From assembly GCF_004217615.1 (NCBI RefSeq), contig NZ_SHLD01000001.1:3534001-3598000 (forward strand): a stretch of DNA of 64,000 bases, given 5' to 3'. Of the stretch, positions 8,174 to 16,820 are shown piece by piece. The notes beneath the pieces were generated by a model, which was given only the letters and a program-made list of their open reading frames with translations, made no database searches and was not told the origin of the DNA. The position numbers and the translations under genes were made by a program. This stretch comes from Micromonospora kangleipakensis. GTDB lineage: Bacteria > Actinomycetota > Actinomycetes > Mycobacteriales > Micromonosporaceae. How positions within the stretch are numbered: the stretch's first letter is position 1; each line of letters starts with the position of its first letter.

Positions 8174-9484
8174 ATGTCATTGAACCGATCACGCTTGGCG
8201 GCGACCGCCGCTGCGGCGCTGATACTCGTCGGGGCCGTCGCCGGCTGCCGGGGTACGGATACCCCGACCACGACAACGTCCGCCGGCATGAAGACCGACA
8301 TCGGTGTCACCGCTGAGCCCTGCCCGCAGGCCATCGATACGACCAAGGGCTGCATCTACCTCGGTACGATCTCCGACCTGACCGTCGGCCCCTTCGCCCC
8401 GCTGGCTGTTCCGATCACCAAGGCGCAGGCCGCGTTCTGGAACCGGGTCAACAAGGCCGGTGGTATCGGCGGCTACGAGATCGACGTCACCAAGTACGTC
8501 AAGGATAACAAGTACAACCCGCAGACCCACAACGAGGTCTACCAGGAGATCAAGCCCAGCATCCTGGCCCTGGCGCAGACCCTGGGTTCTCCCACCACGG
8601 CCGCCATCATCGAGGACCTCGTTGCCAGCAAAATCGTCGCGGCGCCGGCGTCGTGGACGTCGGACTGGGCGTTCCAGGACGTGATCCTCGAGTCCGGTGC
8701 CAACTACTGCGTCGAGTCCATGAACGCCGTCGACTTCGCCAAGTCCAAGAACCCTGCGCTCAAAAACGTCATGGCTGTGCACTACGCGGGTGACTACGGC
8801 GACGACGCGGCTGCCGGTGTCAAGTACGCGGCCGAGAAGCTCGGCCTCACGTACACCGATGTCAAGACCGACCCCGGTGCCGACAAGCAGGCCGCCGCCA
8901 TCGCGGCGATCGTCGCCGGCAAGCCGGACCTGGTCATCCTGACCACCGCGCCGACCGAGGCTGCGACCATCGTCGGCACCGCCGTCGCGCAGGGCTTCCG
9001 CGGCATGGTGATCGGCACCAGCCCGACCTGGAACCCCGCGCTCAACGGCAGCCCGGCCGCTCCGGCCCTGGCCGCGGTCTACCTCCAGTCCGGACCGTGG
9101 CAGTCGTGGGGTGCGGACACGCCGGGTCACAAGGCGATGCGCGAGGCGCTGACCCCGACCCCGAGCCCGCTCTCCGACGGTTACACCTCTGGTTGGGTGT
9201 GGTCCTACCCGCTCAAGGCCGCGCTCGAGAAGGCTGCCGCGAACAAGGACCTCACCCGTGCCGGTCTGCTCGCCGCAGCGAAGTCACTGACTTCAGTGGA
9301 CTACGAGGGCATGCTTCCGGCTGGCTCAGGTAACTACGCCGCCGGACCGGACAAGGGCCAGGTCCGCGTCACGGTCATCTCCAAGCCGGACAAAGCCGCG
9401 CCGACCGGCGTGACCGAGGTCCAGAAGCTCACCGCGGGTCCGACCGCCACGGGCTTCAACTTGAGCAAGGCCTGCTACAAGTAG
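8174..9484 (+). CDS. Liv-type ABC transporter substrate-binding lipoprotein
   Basis: This is a 436-residue extracytoplasmic solute receptor. A signal peptide ends in lipobox VAGC with the lipidated Cys at residue 25, followed by a Thr-rich linker. A Peripla_BP_6-type domain follows (YLGTISDLTVGPFAPLAVPI ... FWNRVNKAGGIGGYEIDV). A clear AAGGAG Shine-Dalgarno lies just before the ATG. It sits 79 bases after livM and ends the operon ahead of a strong palindrome. The ligand is unknown, but the embedded ligase points to an organic acid. Confidence 0.9.
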   Translation: MSLNRSRLAATAAAALILVGAVAGCRGTDTPTTTTSAGMKTDIGVTAEPCPQAIDTTKGCIYLGTISDLTVGPFAPLAVPITKAQAAFWNRVNKAGGIGGYEIDVTKYVKDNKYNPQTHNEVYQEIKPSILALAQTLGSPTTAAIIEDLVASKIVAAPASWTSDWAFQDVILESGANYCVESMNAVDFAKSKNPALKNVMAVHYAGDYGDDAAAGVKYAAEKLGLTYTDVKTDPGADKQAAAIAAIVAGKPDLVILTTAPTEAATIVGTAVAQGFRGMVIGTSPTWNPALNGSPAAPALAAVYLQSGPWQSWGADTPGHKAMREALTPTPSPLSDGYTSGWVWSYPLKAALEKAAANKDLTRAGLLAAAKSLTSVDYEGMLPAGSGNYAAGPDKGQVRVTVISKPDKAAPTGVTEVQKLTAGPTATGFNLSKACYK

Positions 9485-9494
9485 CCGATCCCGG

Positions 9495-9528
9495 TATGAG
9501 GGGCGCGCGCATGCGCGCGCCCCTCATA
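9495..9528. terminator. 34-bp perfect palindrome after the transporter operon
   Basis: TATGAGGGGCGCGCGC and its complement meet at the central GCATGC with no unpaired loop. It lies 10 bases after the binding-protein stop. No U-tract follows, so it would act as a loop-poor (I-shaped) terminator of the kind proposed in actinobacteria. Confidence 0.8.
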
Positions 9529-9541
9529 CACAACGGGGGAG

Positions 9542-10363
9542 GGTGCCGTTGCATTATCTGATCGGGAGACGCGGTACGCCCGGGTCGGGTCTGCGGTCAG
9601 ATCACCCGGGCGAGTTCACTGAGCGCCGAAACGACTCGGAGCTTGGGCTGACTGTCGAGCCCGAGTTCGTAGTGTCCGCGGCGGAGATTCTGCATGAACG
9701 CGTGTCCGGCGATGATCACCTGTGCGCTTGAGTCGGTCCGGAGTCCACGCATGGGTCGTAACCGGTGCTTGAGCTGGCTGTGATCGGCCTCGATCGGATT
9801 GTTCGCGTGCCGTTCGACGTGGTGCCAGGCCGAGGGGATCAGGTCGTCGAGCACCGCTGGGTAGACCGGGGCGGCGTCGGTGACGACTTCGCTGGGCGTC
9901 ACCTTCAGCATCCGCAGTGCACCCTGGAAGAACCGCCGGGCCGCGGCGGCATCACGGCGGGCCGAGACGAGCACGTCGATGACCTGCCCGTGCTGGTCGA
10001 CCGCCCGGTAGACGTACCGCCAAACCCCGTTGACCTTCACGTAGGTCTCGTCGACGAACCACCGGTCACCGGGCGAGTGGCGGACGAACCGGGCCGCGTC
10101 GGCCAGCAACGGGGTGAACCGTTGCACCCACCGGAACACGGTGACGTGGTCGACCTCGACACCGCGCTCAGCCAGGAGTTCCTCCACGTCCCGGTAGGAG
10201 AGGTTGTAGTGCAGGTACCAGCAGACCGCGACGACGATCGCCTCTGTGGGGAACCGGAATCCGATGAACGCCGACTTCGGAGGCGACCAGGGGCGACCAG
10301 GACTCGACAGCTGCACCCGTCAAAGCTGCCTCGATCCCTGGACACGGGCAATGCAACAGCCCC
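9542..10363. mobile_element. IS6-family insertion sequence
   Basis: A single transposase gene is flanked by near-perfect 14-bp inverted ends. The left end is GGTGCCGTTGCATT (9542-9555) and the right end reads GGGGCTGTTGCATT on the minus strand (10350-10363), so 12 of 14 bases match. GTTGCATT ends are typical of IS6. I see no matching 8-bp target duplication, so flanking DNA has probably been rearranged, as happens after IS6 cointegration and deletion. Confidence 0.8.
9597..10316 (-). CDS. IS6-family transposase
   Basis: This is a 239-residue DDE transposase. IS6 landmarks are present: GFRFPTEAIVVAVCWYLHYN, LSYRDVEELLAERGVEVDH, first Asp in DRWFVDETYVKVNG, second Asp in VVTDAAPVYP, and Glu in NNPIEADHSQLKHRLRPMRG. 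The length is normal and no frameshift is seen, so this copy may be active. Pieces of related IS6 copies occur at 62554-62926. Confidence 0.93.
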   Translation of the reverse strand: MQLSSPGRPWSPPKSAFIGFRFPTEAIVVAVCWYLHYNLSYRDVEELLAERGVEVDHVTVFRWVQRFTPLLADAARFVRHSPGDRWFVDETYVKVNGVWRYVYRAVDQHGQVIDVLVSARRDAAAARRFFQGALRMLKVTPSEVVTDAAPVYPAVLDDLIPSAWHHVERHANNPIEADHSQLKHRLRPMRGLRTDSSAQVIIAGHAFMQNLRRGHYELGLDSQPKLRVVSALSELARVI

Positions 10364-10475
10364 ACGACATCTTTGCGGATCTTGAAGCGTAGACAACTCC
10401 ATGATCCACAGGTGTCGTCCTCGCTCCGCATCCGGGCACCGGCAACAAGATCAGATCAAAGCGGGCATTCGCGGA

Positions 10476-11276
10476 CTACTCCGGGGCCCTGCAGTCCCCC
10501 GGCTCCAGGAACCGCTTGGGGTCGCGGGCACCGCCGACGCCCGCTGGCGTTCCGGTGAAGATGAGGTCGGCCGGTAGTAGCGGGCAGACGGCGGAGAGTC
10601 GGGCAATCAGTTCCGGCACGGCGAAGATCAGATCACCGGTCCGGCCCGACTGGAGGACCTCATCGCCGAGCCGGCAGCCCAGTTCGAGGTCGTTCGGATC
10701 GGCGAACTCGTCGGGCGTGACGAGCACCGGACCGACCGGGCCGAAGCCGGGGTAGGACCTGCCGACGGAGAACTGGGGTACCGGTCCGGCCAACTGGACC
10801 AGTCGTTCGGAAAGGTCCTGGCCGACCATGAGCCCGGCGATGTGCTGCCATGCTTCCTGCTCGGCCACCGCTTGCGCCCGTCTGCCGATCGCGACAACCA
10901 ACTCGACCTCCCAGTCCACGTACGCGCTGGGAAGCGCGACCGTCTCGTTGGCGTTGACGACGCAGGTCGGGAACTTGGTGAAGACCGCCGGAACCGGCGG
11001 CACCGCGAGACCGGACTCGGCCGCGTGTGATCGGTAGTTGAGGCCGATTGCGAACACCTGGCGCGGAAACGGTGTTGGCGCGTGCAGGTCTGCGGGGTCG
11101 ACGGCGAGATCTGCCCGCCCGTCCTGAGCGGCAGCCCACTGGCGGAACTCGTCCCACTGCGCGAACAGCGACTGTGGCTCGGCCGGGAACCGGCCGTCGC
11201 TGGCCTTCTCAACATCGAGTCCGGCGCCAGAGCCGTCGACCAGCGTGGCGCGGCCCATCAGGTTGGCGAAACGCAT
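10476..11276 (-). CDS. FAH-family (fumarylacetoacetate hydrolase-like) enzyme, 3' truncated
   Basis: This metal-dependent C-C hydrolase or isomerase fold has 266 residues from the ATG at 11276, which has a GGGAG Shine-Dalgarno. GLNYRSHAAESGL, the metal-site Glu residues in DWEVELVVAIG, VGQDLSERLVQ and TGTPAGVG are all present. After FLEPGD the sequence ends abruptly (CRAPE). The intact paralogue at 13456 continues for about 20 residues (QLVSSIERVGELTINLVNGL), so the C-terminal strand is lost at a rearrangement about 115 bp from the IS6. Activity is doubtful. It is transcribed divergently from a GntR regulator. Confidence 0.85.
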   Translation of the reverse strand: MRFANLMGRATLVDGSGAGLDVEKASDGRFPAEPQSLFAQWDEFRQWAAAQDGRADLAVDPADLHAPTPFPRQVFAIGLNYRSHAAESGLAVPPVPAVFTKFPTCVVNANETVALPSAYVDWEVELVVAIGRRAQAVAEQEAWQHIAGLMVGQDLSERLVQLAGPVPQFSVGRSYPGFGPVGPVLVTPDEFADPNDLELGCRLGDEVLQSGRTGDLIFAVPELIARLSAVCPLLPADLIFTGTPAGVGGARDPKRFLEPGDCRAPE

Positions 11277-11323
11277 CTGAGCTCCCTCAGCAGCAGGGCG
11301 GACTCGGCCATCATGAGGGCCAG

Positions 11324-11350
11324 AGTCGACTGTCAAGAGAGAATCGATTA
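11324..11350. promoter_or_regulatory. Paired TCGA-core operator candidate, site 1
   Basis: AGTCGAC and GAATCGATTA carry TCGA cores at 11326 and 11344, 18 bp apart. The site lies in the 98-bp divergent region between the FAH-like gene and the GntR gene. Three other non-coding sites in this window share the layout (13350, 24706 and 31130). Confidence 0.55.
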
Positions 11351-11374
11351 TTCTGCGCCTGTTACCCTTCTTCC

Positions 11375-12115
11375 GTGGTCAAGCGAGCTGGCAGTGAGAG
11401 CCTCACCGAGGACGTGTGCGCGCAGCTGCGCGACGACATCTTCAGCCGGCAGCTCGCACCCGGCGAACGGCTGAAGCCCGCCGACCTCTGTATCCGATTC
11501 GGTGTCAGCCTCAGCGTGATGCGGGAAGCGCTCGGCCTGCTGGCAGCGCAGGACCTTGTGAAGATCGAGCGCAACCGCAGCTTCCACGTCACGACGTTAT
11601 CGCGGGAGGCGTTGCACGACCTGACCGAGGCGCGCAAGATCAACGAAGGTGCGGCCCTCCGGTTGTCCATCGAGCGCGGCGACGTCGCGTGGGAGGCGGA
11701 AGTGCTTGCCGCTCATCACCGGCTCGCCAGCCGTCCGGTCTTCCTCCCCGGCGATCCACCGATCCGCAACAACGAGTGGTCGGAGGCGCATCTCGCGTTC
11801 CACCACAGGCTGATCGAGGCATGCGGCAACCAGGTCCTGCTGGACATCTGCGTGCGGCTGTCCGACGCCGCCCAGCTCTACCGGGCCTGGTCCTCGTCAG
11901 TTGGTGGAGATCCGCATCGGGACCTCGCCGCCGAGCACCGGGCGCTCATGGAGGCCGCCCTCGATCACGACGACCGCGCGGTGCGCCTCTTCGAGGCGCA
12001 CATCGAGCGAACCGCGCAGATTCTACTGCAGTTCGAAGCTCCCGAAATTGAGCATTCAGCCCTGTGGCGACCATCCCGTGCCGGTGCCACCGCACGGGCG
12101 CGCAAGGCCGGATAG
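11375..12115 (+). CDS. GntR-family regulator, FadR/FCD type
   Basis: This 246-residue regulator starts at GTG 11375. An N-terminal winged HTH has LRDDIFSRQLAPGERLKPAD and FGVSLSVMREALGLLAAQ. An FCD effector domain follows with EAHLAFHHRLIEACGN, and its His/Asp residues usually bind metal and a carboxylate ligand. It is closely related to the regulator at 30281-31102 (shared ARKINEG.ALRLSIERG and VSLSV.REAL) and more distantly to the one at 21470. It probably represses the divergent FAH gene through the site at 11324-11350 (inference). Confidence 0.9.
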   Translation: MVKRAGSESLTEDVCAQLRDDIFSRQLAPGERLKPADLCIRFGVSLSVMREALGLLAAQDLVKIERNRSFHVTTLSREALHDLTEARKINEGAALRLSIERGDVAWEAEVLAAHHRLASRPVFLPGDPPIRNNEWSEAHLAFHHRLIEACGNQVLLDICVRLSDAAQLYRAWSSSVGGDPHRDLAAEHRALMEAALDHDDRAVRLFEAHIERTAQILLQFEAPEIEHSALWRPSRAGATARARKAG

Positions 12116-12230
12116 GTCGCTCTCTCGTGACGGGCCGCCGGCCAGTGTGTGCAACGGTGGTGTCCCGGAGCGGCCGTGGGGCTGACCCACCATTCAGCAG
12201 TTGCGCCGGCCGGGTTGGAGGCTCCCGTGG

Positions 12231-13240
12231 TCAGACGCGGATCACGCGCTTGCCCAGGTTGTCGCCGCGGTAGAGGCCGGCGATCGAGTCCGGTGCGCTG
12301 TCGATCCCCTCGAGGACGTCCTCGCGGTGGCGCAGCCGCCCGTCGCGTACGAGCGGCGTGAGCCGGGCGACCGCCTCGCCGAGGCGGTGCTCGTGGTCGA
12401 AAAACAGGAAGCCCTCCATGCTTGCGCGCTTCATGAGCAGGTGGCGGCTGACCAGGGGTCCGACCGGCCACGGGTCCCAGCTCACCACCGAGGCCGTGCC
12501 GCACACGACAATGCGCGCACGGGGGTTGATCAGCCGCAGCACCGCATCGCTGATCGCCCCGGTGGTGTTGTCGAAGTAGACGTCGACGCCGTCCGGGCAG
12601 GCCGCCGCGAGGTCGGCCTCGAACGTGGGGGAGCGGTAGTCGACGGCGGCGTCGTACCCGAAATCCTCGACGCAAGTCGCACCTTCTCGGGTCCGCCGGC
12701 GATCCCGACGGTGCGGCAGCCGGTCAGCCGCGCCAGCTGGCCGGCCACGGAGCCCACGGCTCCGGCCGCGGTCGAGACGACGACGCTGTCGCCCACCCGC
12801 GGCCGCCCGATTTCGTTCATCGCGAACCAGGCCGTCGCCCCGGTGAGACCGAGCACGCCGAGGGACAAGGACGGCGACATCCCGTCGTCGGGCACCCGTC
12901 GCAGGATCGCCGACGCGTCGACGGTTGCGTACTCCTGCCACCCGAACATGCCCATGACGCGCTCGCCGACGGCGAAGCGGTCCGAGTGTGTCTCCTCGAC
13001 GCGGCCGACCGCGTACGAGCGCATGACGGCACCGAGCGGCACTGGCGTCGAGTAGTTCGCCACCGCGCTCACCCAGCCGCGCATCGCGGGGTCGACCGAC
13101 AGGAATGTATTGCGCACCAGGACTTCGCCGGGCCCGGGCGGGCGGACTCCGGCCTGCACGATCGCGAAGTTCTCCGCCTGAGGGATACCGTCGGGCCGGG
13201 ACACGAGCACGACCTGGCGATGCGTGTCCGGGCTACTCAT
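12231..13240 (-). pseudogene. MDR-family NADP-dependent oxidoreductase, frameshifted
   Basis: The N-terminal part (MSSPDTHRQVVLVSRPDG ... SVDPAMRGWVS ... AAGAVGSVAGQLARLTGC) is in one frame and the C-terminal part (CVEDFGYDAAVDYRSPTF ... GLYRGDNLGKRVIRV) in another. Together they cover a typical ~335-residue quinone/leukotriene-B4-reductase-like enzyme. One base is missing near 12680, within the GGPEKV segment after the Rossmann motif. The start at 13240 has an excellent AAGGAGGAGG Shine-Dalgarno. This is either a recent pseudogene or a sequencing error. It is convergent with the GntR gene and divergent from the operon at 13456. Confidence 0.82.
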
Positions 13241-13349
13241 GCGGCCTCCTCCTTGATCGATGCCGCGACGATCACCGGGCAACGGAACCCCGGCCCGGTC
13301 TTCGGGCGCTGCGGTCGATCCGCGCGCATCTTACCGATCGCTCGTCCCT

Positions 13350-13377
13350 AAATCGATGCCACAATCAGAATCGATTT
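13350..13377. promoter_or_regulatory. Perfect inverted repeat, operator candidate, site 2
   Basis: AAATCGAT at 13350-13357 and ATCGATTT at 13370-13377 form a perfect 8-bp inverted repeat around a 12-bp spacer, with TCGA cores 18 bp apart. It lies between the divergent oxidoreductase and FAH genes, 79 bp before the FAH start. It is the best member of the four-site family. Confidence 0.6.
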
Positions 13378-13455
13378 CCTCTTGTGTGGTCGATCGGGCG
13401 GTGCTTGAATGACGCACATCACACCTCGGTTACCGGGCCATGACGGAGACGTGAC

Positions 13456-14292
13456 ATGCGTGTAGCGAGCACGGGAGGGCGGCTGGTCGTCGCCGCAGGC
13501 GACGGCTGGGTTGACGTGGAGAAGGCCAGCGACGGACGCTTCTCCTCGGATCCTCAGGCGGTCTACGGCCGCTGGGACGAGTTCGTGGACTGGGCCCGTG
13601 ACGAGGTGGACGACTCGTCGGCGCAGCAGGTCGAGGTGTTCGACCCGCCGGTGCCCCGGCCGCGCCAGCTCATCGCGATCGGCCTCAACTACCGCGACCA
13701 CGCGAACGAGGCCAAGCTGGACATCCCCGAGTACCCGGTGGTGTTCGGGAAGTTCGCCAGCTCGCTGGTCGGGCACGGCGCCACCGTCGTGCTGCCGAGC
13801 GACGGCATCGACTGGGAGGTCGAGCTCGTCGTCGTCATCGGCAGGGAGGGCCATCAGATCCCGGTCGAGAAGGCGTGGGACCACGTCGCCGGCCTGACGG
13901 TCGGCCAAGACCTGTCGTGGCGGGCGGTGCAGCTGCGGGGACCGGCACCGCAGTTCTCGCTGGGCAAGTCGTACCCGGGCTTCAGCCCCCTCGGCCCGGC
14001 CGTCGTCACGGTCGACGAGCTGCCCGACAAGGACGACCTGGCGATCTCATGCGCGCTCAACGGCGAGACGCTGCAGCACGGCCGCACAAAAGACCTTATC
14101 TTCCCGGTCGCCGAGCTGATCAGCCGGCTGTCGCAGGCGCTGACCCTCTACCCCGGCGACCTGATCTACACCGGCACGCCGGAGGGCGTCGGCGCGGGTC
14201 GCAACCCCATGCGCTTCCTCGGGCCCGGCCAGCTCGTGAGCTCCATCGAGCGCGTCGGCGAACTGACCATCAACCTCGTCAACGGCCTCTGA
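13456..14292 (+). CDS. FAH-family hydrolase (ring-cleavage product hydrolase candidate)
   Basis: This complete 278-residue FAH-fold enzyme has GLNYRDHANEAKLDIPEYPV, metal-ligand acidic residues in IDWEVELVVVIG, GQDLSWRAVQLRGPAPQFSL and TGTPEGVGAGRNPMRFLGPG. It is the first gene of the operon 13456-22911. The next gene is an extradiol dioxygenase, so it may hydrolyse or isomerise the meta-cleavage product, a usual role for this family. It is paralogous to the truncated gene at 10476. Confidence 0.9.
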   Translation: MRVASTGGRLVVAAGDGWVDVEKASDGRFSSDPQAVYGRWDEFVDWARDEVDDSSAQQVEVFDPPVPRPRQLIAIGLNYRDHANEAKLDIPEYPVVFGKFASSLVGHGATVVLPSDGIDWEVELVVVIGREGHQIPVEKAWDHVAGLTVGQDLSWRAVQLRGPAPQFSLGKSYPGFSPLGPAVVTVDELPDKDDLAISCALNGETLQHGRTKDLIFPVAELISRLSQALTLYPGDLIYTGTPEGVGAGRNPMRFLGPGQLVSSIERVGELTINLVNGL

Positions 14293-14303
14293 GGGAGGAC
14301 CCG

Positions 14304-15224
14304 ATGCCACTGCACCGGCTCAGCTCGTTCACCTACTCGGTCCCGAACGTGGCCGAGGTGATGTCCTATTACACGGAGTTCGGGCTCACCGACAACGGTG
14401 ACGGCTCGATGTCCACCGTGGACGGCGGCAGGCAGCTCTACGTCGAGCAGGGTCCCTACCGTCGGATCACGGCCATCACGCTCGGCGCCGACGACCCCGA
14501 CGATCTGGGCAGGATCTCATCGTCGCTGGCCGCCCTCGGTGTGGAGTGCACCGTCGAGGGCGAGCGGCTGCGCACCGCCGAACCCATCAGTGGCACCCGG
14601 GTGAACGTGGTCGTCGAGCAGCGTGTCGCACAGCCGACCATCGCGCCGGCGCCGACCAACGGCCCCGGGCGCGTGGAGCGCGTGAACGCGCGAGCGGACG
14701 GCATCATGCGAACGGAGCGGGTCAAGCCACGCCGCCTAGGGCACGTGGCGCTCGTCTCGGCGGACTCCGAGGCGACCATGCGGTTCTTCGCCGACGGCCT
14801 GGACTTCAAGGTCAGCGACTACGCCGGCAGCAAGAGCTCCGCATTCATGCGCTGCTCGCCGGACCACCACAACGTCGCGGTCTTCAGCGGGCCGGCCTCC
14901 TTCCCGCATCACAGCTCCTGGCAGGTCAACGACCTCGACGACATCGGCCGCGGCGCGGAGGACCTGCTGGCTGCCGACGCCGGACGGCAGGCGTGGGGCT
15001 TCGGCCGTCACTACGCCGGGTCGAACTTCTTCTGGTACCTCAAGGACCCGGCCGGCACGTTCAGCGAGTACTACGCCGACATGGACCAGATCACCGTCGA
15101 CGACCTCTGGACGCCCCAGGTCTGCGAGGGCAAGAGCGGCCTATACAGCTGGGGCCCGGTCCCCTCGCCGGACTTCATGGCCCCCTCAGACGTCGCCGAG
15201 ATCATCGCCGCACAGTCGAGCTGA
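14304..15224 (+). CDS. Type I extradiol (VOC) dioxygenase
   Basis: This 306-residue two-domain VOC protein resembles catechol 2,3-dioxygenases. The C-terminal half holds the iron ligands: H147 in RRLGHVAL, His 202/203 in FPHHSSW and E255 in GTFSEYYADM. H188/H189 and H236 are candidate active-site bases. A GGGAGG Shine-Dalgarno precedes the ATG at 14304. It should open an aromatic diol between or beside its hydroxyls using O2, fed by the monooxygenase next door. The exact diol is not deducible. Confidence 0.9.
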   Translation: MPLHRLSSFTYSVPNVAEVMSYYTEFGLTDNGDGSMSTVDGGRQLYVEQGPYRRITAITLGADDPDDLGRISSSLAALGVECTVEGERLRTAEPISGTRVNVVVEQRVAQPTIAPAPTNGPGRVERVNARADGIMRTERVKPRRLGHVALVSADSEATMRFFADGLDFKVSDYAGSKSSAFMRCSPDHHNVAVFSGPASFPHHSSWQVNDLDDIGRGAEDLLAADAGRQAWGFGRHYAGSNFFWYLKDPAGTFSEYYADMDQITVDDLWTPQVCEGKSGLYSWGPVPSPDFMAPSDVAEIIAAQSS

Positions 15225-15241
15225 CCGATCGGAGGCATGAC

Positions 15242-16819
15242 ATGACCGAGACCTCTGACGTCGTCATCGTCGGCTACGGGCCCGTCGGGCAGTACCTCGC
15301 GCTCAAGCTGGGCCACGCGGGCTACTCGGTTGCTGTGGTGGAGAAGTGGCCCACGCCGTACGCGCTGCCCCGGGCGGTCCATTACGACCACGAGATCGCC
15401 CGCCTGTTCAAGTCGGTCGGGCTCGACTCGATCACCAACCCCATCATCGAGCAGTACGACAACATCTACCGCTGGGTCAACGCGGACAATGAGGTCCTGC
15501 TCGATCTCAACTGGACGGGCGTCGGCCCCTCGGGCTGGCACATGTCCAACTTCTTCTCACAGGCGGAGCTCGAGCGGGAGTTCAACTCCTACATCGAGAA
15601 GATCGGATCGATCCAGGTCAACCGCGGGTGGGAGGCCCAGGAGATCGACCAGGACGCTGACGGCGCCACCGTCACCGCCCGCTCGATGCGCCCGCAGGAC
15701 GCCGGGGCGCTGTTGACCAGGACCTTCCGCGGCAAGTACGTCGTGGGCTGCGACGGGGCCAACAGTTTCGTCCGGCGGTGGATGAAGGCCGAGACGCACG
15801 ACCTCGGCTTCCAGTTCGACTGGCTCATTGTCGACATGGTCCCCCACGAGCCGATGACCTTCGACCCGCCGGCGTGGCAGTGGTGCAATCCGGCCGCACC
15901 CACCACGGTGGTGCCCGGCGGTCCCGGACGCCGGCGCTGGGAGTTCATGCGCCTGCCGCACGAGACCATCGAGCAGCTCAACACCGAGGAGACCGCCTGG
16001 AAGCGCATGGCGGCCTGGGGCCTGACCCCGCAGAACTCGGTCCTCGAGCGGCACGCCGTCTACACGTTCCGGGCGATGTGGGCGCTCCCCGGGCAGTGGC
16101 GCAAGGGTCACGTGCTCATCGCCGGCGACGCCGCCCACCTGACCCCGCCGTTCGCCGGTGAGGGGATGTGCGCCGGGATCCGGGACGCGCAGAACATCTA
16201 CTGGAAGCTCGACGCGGTGCTGCGCGGCCACGCGTGCGACGAGTTGCTCGACACCTACGGTCCCGAGCGCAGCAACAACACGCAGTACTGGATCAACTTC
16301 GCCGTCGGCCTCGGCGAGATCATCTGCGTGCTCGACCCCGAGGCGGCTGCCGCGCGCGACGCCGCGATGAAGGCGGCGCTGGAGGACCCGTCGCAGGCCC
16401 CGCCGCCCCCGCCTTCCCCGTCCCTGACCGCGGGCATCATCGGCACGCATCCGTTCGCAGGTCATCTGTCCCACCAGTACCGGGTGCGCAGGGGCGCCGT
16501 CACCGATTTCTTCGACCACGTCATGGGATACGGCTGGGCGATCCTGAGCACCGCCGGGTCGCCCGCGGCAGCGCTCGGACCGCAGAACCTCACGTGGGCC
16601 AAGGAGAACGGCGCCATCCTCGCGAGCGTCGGCGAGGATGGCGCCGTCGACCTCGTCGACGTCGACGGCAAGTACGCCGCCTGGTTCAAGGAGCTCGGCG
16701 CCGACACGATCATCGTGCGGCCCGACTTCTACATCTACGACGCGGGTGCGCTCGCGGGCCTCGACGCAGCGGTCACCGAACTGCGCACCAAGTTGTACGT
16801 CTATCCCCCGGGAGTCTGA
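15242..16819 (+). CDS. FAD-dependent aromatic monooxygenase, MhpA-like
   Basis: This 525-residue class A flavoprotein hydroxylase has the FAD-binding GYGPVGQYLALKLGHAGYSV, a DG motif in VVGCDGANSFVRRWM, and the second FAD motif GDAAHLTPPFAGEGMCAGIRD. The C-terminal thioredoxin-like domain is short. The family includes 3-(3-hydroxyphenyl)propionate and resorcinol hydroxylases. It is preceded by GGAGG and follows the dioxygenase by 17 bases, so it probably makes the catecholic substrate. It is related to the monooxygenase at 25637 (shared LDTY..ER and LDPE.AAARDA). Confidence 0.9.
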   Translation: MTETSDVVIVGYGPVGQYLALKLGHAGYSVAVVEKWPTPYALPRAVHYDHEIARLFKSVGLDSITNPIIEQYDNIYRWVNADNEVLLDLNWTGVGPSGWHMSNFFSQAELEREFNSYIEKIGSIQVNRGWEAQEIDQDADGATVTARSMRPQDAGALLTRTFRGKYVVGCDGANSFVRRWMKAETHDLGFQFDWLIVDMVPHEPMTFDPPAWQWCNPAAPTTVVPGGPGRRRWEFMRLPHETIEQLNTEETAWKRMAAWGLTPQNSVLERHAVYTFRAMWALPGQWRKGHVLIAGDAAHLTPPFAGEGMCAGIRDAQNIYWKLDAVLRGHACDELLDTYGPERSNNTQYWINFAVGLGEIICVLDPEAAAARDAAMKAALEDPSQAPPPPPSPSLTAGIIGTHPFAGHLSHQYRVRRGAVTDFFDHVMGYGWAILSTAGSPAAALGPQNLTWAKENGAILASVGEDGAVDLVDVDGKYAAWFKELGADTIIVRPDFYIYDAGALAGLDAAVTELRTKLYVYPPGV

Positions 16820-16820
16820 G

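Noticed and set aside
13875..14303. An upstream extension of the extradiol dioxygenase frame
   Set aside because: It overlaps the FAH gene out of frame. The ATG at 14304 with GGGAGG matches the family start.
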